64,000 nucleotides of DNA from JAUSIF01 sp964620215 (lineage in GTDB: Bacteria > Pseudomonadota > Alphaproteobacteria > Rhizobiales > Xanthobacteraceae), in contig CAZUJE010000002.1 in the NCBI GenBank assembly GCA_964620215.1, positions 1-64,000 of the forward strand, read 5' to 3'. Numbering within the stretch: position 1 is the first letter of the stretch; each line of letters begins with the position of its first letter. Below the pieces are notes generated by a model. The model did not search any database and had not been told where the DNA came from. It was given only the letters and a program-made list of their open reading frames with translations. Below, one piece after another: positions 58,304-64,000 of the stretch. The position numbers were made by a program, and so were the translations under genes.

Positions 58304-58629
58304 GTCGTCTCCCACTTGAATTCGCGCCTGACCATCAGGCAGTCTTCCGATCCCGCCGCGAACTCGCGGCAGACCAGCGGCCGGTCGGCATAGACGCTGC
58401 ACCCGACGCGGACGCCGAGCTTGCCCTCCAGCGCGGCGCAGCGGTGGCCATAGGACTGCATGCGCTCGTGCTCGACGTCGATCAGGTCTTCCGGGATGCC
58501 TTCGCCGTCGCGGTCGCCGATCAGCACCGGCCAGGTTTCCGACCAGGCGCAGCAGCCGCCGCAAGTCAGGCAATCGGGTACGTCGACCGTGGTCTCGCCT
58601 CCGCCGCTGCCTGCTTCCTCGTCCCGCAC
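58300..58629 (-). CDS. YkgJ family cysteine-cluster protein
   Basis: 109 aa from a GTG at 58629 that follows GGGAGAGCGAT. The cysteine pattern CLTCGGCCAW (C-x2-C-x2-CC) and a later CSVYADRPLVCREF match the YkgJ/Fli-B-like putative zinc- or iron-binding family. The chemistry of these proteins is not established. The gene overlaps the 68-aa protein downstream by four bases. Confidence 0.88.
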   Translation of the reverse strand: MRDEEAGSGGGETTVDVPDCLTCGGCCAWSETWPVLIGDRDGEGIPEDLIDVEHERMQSYGHRCAALEGKLGVRVGCSVYADRPLVCREFAAGSEDCLMVRREFKWETT

Positions 58630-58720
58630 ATCGCTCTCCCGCCGGAATCCGCCGAGGCCGCAGTATATTTCCCGGACGGGCTGCGCGCCGCAGCGGCGAG
58701 CGGTATTTTGCGCGGGACGG

Positions 58721-61700
58721 CTACGCGGCGTCGGATTCCGCGCCGGGAATCGCCGTGCCGGCGAACAGCAGCGCCTCGAAGTCGACGGCGGGCATCGGCC
58801 TGGCGAACAGGTAGCCCTGGGCGAAATCGCACTCGATCGCGCCGAGGAAATCCCGCTGCGCCGCGGTCTCGACGCCTTCGGCGATGACCTTGAGGCCGAG
58901 CTTGTGCGCCATGGCGACGATGGCCTCGACGATGGCGCGGTCGTGGATGTCGCTGGAGATTCCCTTCACGAACGACTGGTCGATCTTCACGTAGTCGACG
59001 CTGAACTTGTTCAGGTAGGACATGGCGGAATAGCCGGTGCCGAAGTCGTCGAGCGCGACCTGGATGCCCGAGGCGCGGAACTGGGCGAGCTGCGCGGTCA
59101 CTTCGGGGCTGTCGTCGAGGAACAGTCCTTCGGTGATTTCGAGGGCGATCAGGCGCGTCGGCAGGCCGATCTGGCGCAGGTAGCCGAGCCAGCCGCCGTG
59201 ATTGTTGCCGAGGAACTGCCGCGGCGACTTGTTGACGCTGATCTGTATCGGGCAACTGACCGCGCTGGCCGGGTCGTCGCCGTTGTACCAGCGCTTGGCG
59301 AGGCGGGCCGACTCGCGGAAGACCCAGTCGCCGATTTCACCGATCAGACCGATTTCCTCGGCCAGCGGAATGAAGGCGGCCGGCAGGACCAGGCCGTGCT
59401 CGGGGTGATGCCAGCGCAGCAGCGCCTCCGCCTTGACGATGCGGTGCGTCTTCATGTCCACGATGGGCTGGAAATAGAGCTCGAATTCGCCCGCGGCGAG
59501 GGCGTTGCGCAGGCTGGTGCCGAGCTGCATGCGCACCTGCGCGGCGGACTGCATGGAGTCGGTGAAATAGCTGAAGCCGTTGCGGCCATGCGCCTTGGCG
59601 GCATACATGGCCTGGTCGGCGCTGTTGAGCAGGGCTTCGGCGCTGTCCGCGTCGTTCGGATAGAGCGCGATGCCGACGCTCGCCGAGATGTAGACGGCCT
59701 GCTGCGGCAGATGGAAGGGCTGGATCAGGCTGTCGACGATGTCCTTCGCCACCTGTTCGACGCGGCTGATGTCGGCCAGCCCCGGCAACACCACCGTGAA
59801 TTCGTCGCCGCCGAGCCGCGAAACCGTATCCGCATCGCGCACGCAGGCGGCGATGCGGGCGGCGGCTTCCTTCAGCAGGGCGTCCCCCGATTCGTGGCCG
59901 AGGGCGTCGTTGACCTCCTTGAAGCGGTCGAGATCGATGTAGAGCAGGGCGAGGAGCAGCTTGCCGCGCTGTATTTTCTTGATCTCCTGGTGCAGGCGGT
60001 CGTAGAAGAGGTTGCGGTTGGGCAGGCCGGTCAGGCTGTCGTAGTTGGCCTGGCGCCAGACGAGTTCCGCCGTGCGCTTCTTCTCGGTGATGTCCGAGAA
60101 CATGGCGATATGGCGGTAGGCCGCGCCTTCCGTGTTGCGCAGCGTGTTGATGGTCAGCCATTCGGCGTACTCCTCGCCGTTCTTGCGGCGGTTCCAGATT
60201 TCGCCCTGCCACTGGCCGGTGCTCGCCAGCGCCTGCCACATCGCCTCGTATTCGGCGCGCGAGGTGCGGCCGGCGCTGAGCAGCTTGGGGTCGCGGCCGC
60301 GCACTTCGGCCAGGGTATAGCCGGTGACGCGCGTGAATGCCGGATTCACCGCGACGATGGCGTTGGCGGCATCGGTGACGACGATGGCTTCGTGGCTGGC
60401 CTGATAGACCGACGAGGCGAGCTGGAGCTCGGCGTCGCTGCGCTTCTTCTCGATGGCGATGCTGGCGAGGTTGGCGGCCTGCTGGATGAGTTCGATGTCG
60501 GCCGGCGCGGGGCTGCCGGTTGCCTGCTGGTACATGGCGAAGGTGCCCAGCACGCGGCCGGCGGAGTCCTTGATCGGCTCGGACCAGCAGGCCGCCACGC
60601 CGGCCCTGGCGGCCAGGTCGCGGAAGGGTGCCCAGTAGGCATGGCTTTGTATGTCCGCGACCACCACCCGTTCGCCGCGGAAAGCGGCGGTGCCGCAGGA
60701 GCCGACGCCGTCGCCGATCTCGACGCCTTCGATGGACTGGTTGAAGAATTCCGGCAGGCTGTTGGCCGCGCCGTTGCCCAGGCGCCTGCCGCTTTCGTCG
60801 AGGAGCAGGATCGAACAGAGCAGGCCGGGGCGCGCTTGTTCGACGTAGCGGACGACGAGGCCGAGTATCTCCGCCAGGTCGCCGCCGCGCGCCAGCAGTT
60901 CGAAAATGCGCTTGTGCGTCGTTTCCTGTTGCTCGCGCCGCTTGCGCTCGGTGATGTCGTGGGCGACGACGTAGAGCAGGGCGCGGTCGTCGTAACGCAG
61001 CGGGCAGACCAGCGTCTCGACGCGGCGGATTTCGCCGCTGCTCAGGCGATGCGACCATTCGCCGTGCACGGATTCGCTGTTCAGCGCCTGCTGGTTGAAG
61101 GCGCGAATCTGCTCCAGCGCCGCCGTGTTGATCGCGGCGATTTCCATGCCGCGCAGTGCGGCTATCGGGTAGCCCCAGAACTCGGCCGCCGCGCCGTTCG
61201 CATCGACGATGCGGTCGGTGGCGGGATCGACGAGGTAGGTGACCCAGGAACTGCCTTCGAACATCTGCCGGAAGCGCGCTTCGCTGGCCTTGAGCGCCGC
61301 CTGCTGCGAGACGAGGCGTTCCTGCAGGCGGTTGAAGTTCTCCTGCAGGCAGGCGATTTCCGTGCTGCCGTCGACCGGAAGCGGATGGAAGGGCGCGTTG
61401 CCGCCGGTCATGTCGTTCAGGGCGGCGGCGGAACGGCTCAGCGGGGAGAGTTCGCGATAGACGAACAGCCAGGTGAACGCGGCGACCAGAAAGGACAGCA
61501 GCGCCGCATCGAGATAGATGTTCCGCACCAGGGTCCGGACGGGGGCGAAGGCTTCGGCGGCCGGCAGGATGTTGACGATGATCCAGCCGCTGCTGGGCAC
61601 GCGCTTGACGGAGGCGAGTTCCTCCTTGCCGCGCGAACTGACGGTGGTGTCGGAACCCTCGAACCCCTCCATGGTTCGGTCGTGCAGCTTGTTGGCGCCG

Positions 61701-62404
61701 GGCTTGGGCAGCGGCCGCAGGGTCCGCGACGCATCGGTGGCGGTGACGAACAGGCCGTCCCGCGGCGACAGGACCAGGACGCTGCCCGGAATGCCGGGCC
61801 TGGGGCTGGTCACGGCGTTGAACACATCGGCGTCCGAGAGCGGCAGCGTGCCGGCGAGCACGCCGACGACCCCGCTTTCCTTGTTGCCGACGGGAGCGGC
61901 GATGACGACGGCGGGTTCGTTCCACAGCGGGCTCATGTGCGGCTTGCCGAAGGCGATCCGGCCGGTGCTCATGACCTCCTTGAAGAAATCGGCGTCGTGA
62001 TGGTCCGCGCCGCTGCGTCCGGCGGTGGCGGGATGGTCGGCGAGGCAGCGGCCGTCCTTGCCGATGATGCACAGTCCCTTCTTGAACAGCTTGTAGATCG
62101 ACAGGCGATCCGCGAGGAAGCCGTGCAGCCGGGCCGGGTTCTTCAGCCATTCGGGGCGGATCGAGGCGGCTACCGCGCTCAGCGAGTCCACGCGCACGCG
62201 CAGCGCCGCGTCGACGCTGTCGGCGATGAAGCTGGTCGCGGCGAACTGCTGGCTGGCGAGAACCTGCTGCTGCTCGCGCTGCAACTGGTCGGCCGCCCTG
62301 AACGCCATGCCCCAGATCGCCGCCATGAACAGCGCAGAGGTGAACAGCGCGATCCGGATTTTCAGGCTCGACAGGAAAGGAAAACGGCGCACGTATATAA
62401 CCAT
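58721..62404 (-). CDS. Cache-PAS-GAF-PAS-GGDEF-EAL cyclic-di-GMP signalling protein
   Basis: 1227-aa membrane receptor. One transmembrane span (about 12-30), a periplasmic double-Cache-like domain (about 35-300) and a second span (LLSFLVAAFTWLFVY, about 305) are followed by HAMP-like linkers and PAS (about 385-490). A GAF domain (about 500-640) and a second PAS (about 650-770) come next. The GGDEF domain has intact SRLGGDEFTVVL and an RDAD inhibitory I-site five residues before GGDEF. The EAL domain keeps KAEALLRWHHP, DDFGTGYSAMSYL and the catalytic Glu in AEGVETAAQ. Both cyclase and phosphodiesterase sites look active. The ligand of the Cache domain is unknown. Confidence 0.95.
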   Translation of the reverse strand: MVIYVRRFPFLSSLKIRIALFTSALFMAAIWGMAFRAADQLQREQQQVLASQQFAATSFIADSVDAALRVRVDSLSAVAASIRPEWLKNPARLHGFLADRLSIYKLFKKGLCIIGKDGRCLADHPATAGRSGADHHDADFFKEVMSTGRIAFGKPHMSPLWNEPAVVIAAPVGNKESGVVGVLAGTLPLSDADVFNAVTSPRPGIPGSVLVLSPRDGLFVTATDASRTLRPLPKPGANKLHDRTMEGFEGSDTTVSSRGKEELASVKRVPSSGWIIVNILPAAEAFAPVRTLVRNIYLDAALLSFLVAAFTWLFVYRELSPLSRSAAALNDMTGGNAPFHPLPVDGSTEIACLQENFNRLQERLVSQQAALKASEARFRQMFEGSSWVTYLVDPATDRIVDANGAAAEFWGYPIAALRGMEIAAINTAALEQIRAFNQQALNSESVHGEWSHRLSSGEIRRVETLVCPLRYDDRALLYVVAHDITERKRREQQETTHKRIFELLARGGDLAEILGLVVRYVEQARPGLLCSILLLDESGRRLGNGAANSLPEFFNQSIEGVEIGDGVGSCGTAAFRGERVVVADIQSHAYWAPFRDLAARAGVAACWSEPIKDSAGRVLGTFAMYQQATGSPAPADIELIQQAANLASIAIEKKRSDAELQLASSVYQASHEAIVVTDAANAIVAVNPAFTRVTGYTLAEVRGRDPKLLSAGRTSRAEYEAMWQALASTGQWQGEIWNRRKNGEEYAEWLTINTLRNTEGAAYRHIAMFSDITEKKRTAELVWRQANYDSLTGLPNRNLFYDRLHQEIKKIQRGKLLLALLYIDLDRFKEVNDALGHESGDALLKEAAARIAACVRDADTVSRLGGDEFTVVLPGLADISRVEQVAKDIVDSLIQPFHLPQQAVYISASVGIALYPNDADSAEALLNSADQAMYAAKAHGRNGFSYFTDSMQSAAQVRMQLGTSLRNALAAGEFELYFQPIVDMKTHRIVKAEALLRWHHPEHGLVLPAAFIPLAEEIGLIGEIGDWVFRESARLAKRWYNGDDPASAVSCPIQISVNKSPRQFLGNNHGGWLGYLRQIGLPTRLIALEITEGLFLDDSPEVTAQLAQFRASGIQVALDDFGTGYSAMSYLNKFSVDYVKIDQSFVKGISSDIHDRAIVEAIVAMAHKLGLKVIAEGVETAAQRDFLGAIECDFAQGYLFARPMPAVDFEALLFAGTAIPGAESDAA

Positions 62405-62498
62405 TCTTCTTGAATGGCTTTAATGATACGTCAGCGGCGGCCCAATCCGGATAAATATGGCAATCGGCGGCGGGATGCCGCGAATCGCTCCGGCGCTT

Positions 62499-63569
62499 CT
62501 AGTCCAGCCACTTGCGGCGCCAGAAGACGAGGGCCAGCGTCGTCGCGACGAGGGCCATCATGGCGATGGCGAAGCCGAAGCCGAAGGGGTTGTCCAGCAG
62601 CGGCATCGACTTGAAGTTCATGCCGAAGATGCCCGAGATCAGCGTCGCCGGCATGAATGTGAGCGCGATCACCGTGAGCACGCGCACTTCCTGGTTGACG
62701 CGGTTGCTGATGCTCGACAGGTAGATGTCGAGCATGCCGGCCAGCAGGTCGCGGATCGCTTCCAGCGATTCGATGACATGCACCGTGTGGTCGTAGACGT
62801 CGCGCAGGTAGGGCTGGGTCTCCGGCTTGAAGAAGCGGTTGTCGGCGCGGGTCAGGGCGTTGATGACCTCGCGCAGCGGCCAGACGGCGCGGCGCAGCGT
62901 CAGCGTTTCGCGCTTGAGCTGGTGCAGCGTCTGCAGCACGGCCGGGGTGGCCTTCGCCATCAGGTCGTCCTCCAACTGTTCGGTGCGCTCGCCGACTTGT
63001 TCCAGTACGGTGAAGTAGCGGTCGACCGTGACGTCGAGCAGGGCATAGGCGAGATAGTCGGCGCCGAGCTGGCGGATCTTGCCGCGGTCCTGGCGCAGGC
63101 GTTCGCGCACGGGATCGAAGCTGCCGGTCGGACGCTCCTGGAAGCTGAGCACATAGCCGTCGCCGACGACCAGACTGACCTGCTCCGACGAGACGGTCAT
63201 CGTGGCGGCGTCGTAGGCGAAGAAGCGGGCGACGATGTAGAGGTAGTCGCCGTAGTCGTCGAGCTTGGGGCGCTGGTCGGTGTTGAGGATGTCCTCCAGG
63301 ACCAACGGATGAAGATTGAAGCGCCGGCCGATCTCCGTCATGACTTCGGGTTCGTGCAGGCCGTGCACGTTGAGCCAGCGCACCGGCAGGCGCGGCTGGT
63401 AGGCGCGCGCCTCGTCGAGGGAAGCGAAGCGGCGTTCGGAAAATTCGCCTGCGCCGTATTCGATGAGGGACAGCGTCGCATGCTCGGTCTTGCGTTCGCC
63501 GACGTGGACCAGCGCGCCCGGCGCCATGCCGGTTTTCTGCGAGCGCAGCTTGTGCGGGTGTTTTCTCAT
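62499..63569 (-). CDS. corA: CorA family magnesium/cobalt transporter
   Basis: 356-aa channel subunit of the pentameric CorA family, which takes up Mg2+ and other divalent cations. A long cytoplasmic domain (KLDDYGDYLYIVARFFAYD, RVNQEVRVLTVIALTFMPATLISGIFGMNF) ends in two transmembrane spans joined by the signature GMNF loop. The tail VFWRRKWLD is typical. It is divergent from pntA, with about 190 bases between the starts. The full GMN motif supports ion-channel function. Confidence 0.94.
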   Translation of the reverse strand: MRKHPHKLRSQKTGMAPGALVHVGERKTEHATLSLIEYGAGEFSERRFASLDEARAYQPRLPVRWLNVHGLHEPEVMTEIGRRFNLHPLVLEDILNTDQRPKLDDYGDYLYIVARFFAYDAATMTVSSEQVSLVVGDGYVLSFQERPTGSFDPVRERLRQDRGKIRQLGADYLAYALLDVTVDRYFTVLEQVGERTEQLEDDLMAKATPAVLQTLHQLKRETLTLRRAVWPLREVINALTRADNRFFKPETQPYLRDVYDHTVHVIESLEAIRDLLAGMLDIYLSSISNRVNQEVRVLTVIALTFMPATLISGIFGMNFKSMPLLDNPFGFGFAIAMMALVATTLALVFWRRKWLD

Positions 63570-63762
63570 GGGCTGATTTTCGGCGGAGGCGGGGTGGTGG
63601 CGGACGATTGCGGCGGCGACAGGACACGAGCGCGTTCGCCGCTATTTTACGTCCGGCGATTCAAGTACTATTGCTGTTTTGCGTCAAGGCCGTAGTGATT
63701 TCCGGCGCCCCGGCGCAACAGCGTGCCCATAACGATTGAACAGCCAAAAAAAGGGGAGATTC

Positions 63763-64000
63763 ATGTCCTTGGTCATCGGTGTACCGAAAGAAACCCATGC
63801 CGCCGAGAAACGCGTCGCGACCGTCCCCGAGGTCGTCGAGAAGCTGCTGAAGCTCGGCTTTAGCGTCGCCGTCGAAACCGGCGCCGGCGACGCCGCCAAC
63901 TTCGCCGACGCCACCTACGTAGCCGCCGGCGCCACGATCGCCGACAGCGCCGCCGACCTGTGGAGCAGCGCCGACATCGTCTTCAAAGTCCGCGCCCCCA
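63763..64000 (+). CDS. pntA: NAD(P) transhydrogenase subunit alpha, 3' end beyond window
   Basis: An ATG at 63763 with a strong AGGGGAGATTC site opens a frame that runs off the right edge. The 79 residues read MSLVIGVPKETHAAEKRVATVPEVVEKLLKLGFSVAVETGAGDAANFADATYVAAGATIADSAADLWSSADIVFKVRAP. This is the N-terminus of the alanine-dehydrogenase/PntA family. The IGVPKE...EKRVA...P pattern and the spacing fit PntA better than alanine dehydrogenase. PntAB uses the proton gradient to make NADPH from NADH. The remainder lies outside the window. Confidence 0.88.
   Translation, partial: MSLVIGVPKETHAAEKRVATVPEVVEKLLKLGFSVAVETGAGDAANFADATYVAAGATIADSAADLWSSADIVFKVRAP

Noticed and set aside
59337..62150. 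937-codon minus-strand frame within the GGDEF-EAL gene
   Set aside because: It is another frame of the same gene, Arg/Pro-rich, without start-site support or family features.
58460..62413. 1317-codon open frame on the plus strand
   Set aside because: It is antisense to the GGDEF-EAL gene, which has all domain motifs. The plus frame is rich in Gly, Ala, Val, Glu, Asp and Arg and has no recognisable domain; long antisense frames are expected at this GC.
1..64000. CRISPR array, rRNA genes, transposase or integrase
   Set aside because: No regularly spaced repeats, rRNA-like stretches or transposase/integrase motifs were found on either strand; only the direct and dispersed repeats listed are supported.

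Overview
The window looks like two pieces of Proteobacterial chromosome joined inside one gene. Bases 1 to about 40,960 read as an alphaproteobacterium of the order Hyphomicrobiales (Bradyrhizobium/Xanthobacteraceae-like). Evidence: the aa3 oxidase order ctaD-ctaB-coxF-ctaG-ctaE-DUF983-SURF1-thrC-M16 peptidase, phasins, a PdhS/PleC-like kinase, Irr-like boxes beside bfr and bfd, and a tRNA-His with A73 and no G-1. From about 41,000 to the end, GC is visibly higher and the genes (glcD 3' part, glcE, glcF, HDOD, GGDEF-EAL, CorA, PntA) look betaproteobacterial, probably Rhodocyclales. The switch lies in a strongly conserved stretch of glcD, so an assembly chimera is the simplest reading; a real recombination cannot be excluded from sequence alone.

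Layout of the alphaproteobacterial part: cytochrome c oxidase and its assembly factors (1-4946); threonine synthase, M16 protease and a GNAT enzyme (4987-8285); a secreted unknown protein and AsmA (8293-11529, minus); acetoacetyl-CoA synthetase (11719-13680); an Fe3+ ABC permease and binding protein, bacterioferritin and Bfd (13677-17509, minus), an iron uptake/storage block; a methyltransferase and a PAS histidine kinase (minus); two phasins, a terminator and tRNA-His (21762-22965); an orphan molybdenum hydroxylase subunit, aldo/keto reductase, secreted unknown protein and SulP-STAS-cNMP protein (23028-29397); a BclA/SbmA-like ABC transporter, DUF3422 and TPR proteins (minus); the lactate-oxidation operon lutA-GNAT-lutB-lutC (33866-37300); then a membrane alpha/beta-hydrolase-like protein, an ICMT-like methyltransferase and a secreted GHSLG protein (to 40378).

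Layout of the betaproteobacterial part: glycolate oxidase glcD/glcE (to 43131) is separated from glcF (52022-53284) by about 8.9 kb of accessory genes. These are an AT-richer cassette of two unknown genes (43392-45002), a secreted class-3-type lipase, an unknown gene, a PEBP protein, a YdjM-like membrane protein, a HI1419/HI1420-type toxin-antitoxin pair flanked by a 36-bp direct repeat, a small acidic protein and a second SulP-STAS-cNMP protein. After glcF follow a tightly coupled run (HDOD, acyl-CoA ligase, 85-aa protein), a minus-strand block (membrane coiled coil, methyltransferase, FKBP, small protein, YkgJ cysteine-cluster protein), a 1227-aa Cache-PAS-GAF-PAS-GGDEF-EAL protein, CorA, and the start of pntA at the right edge.

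The most notable signals are the mid-gene taxonomic switch in glcD, a dispersed repeat read in frame inside glcF, the 36-bp duplication around a leaderless-looking toxin-antitoxin cassette, the low-GC cassette that helps split the glc operon, and regulatory palindromes beside the iron and phasin genes.
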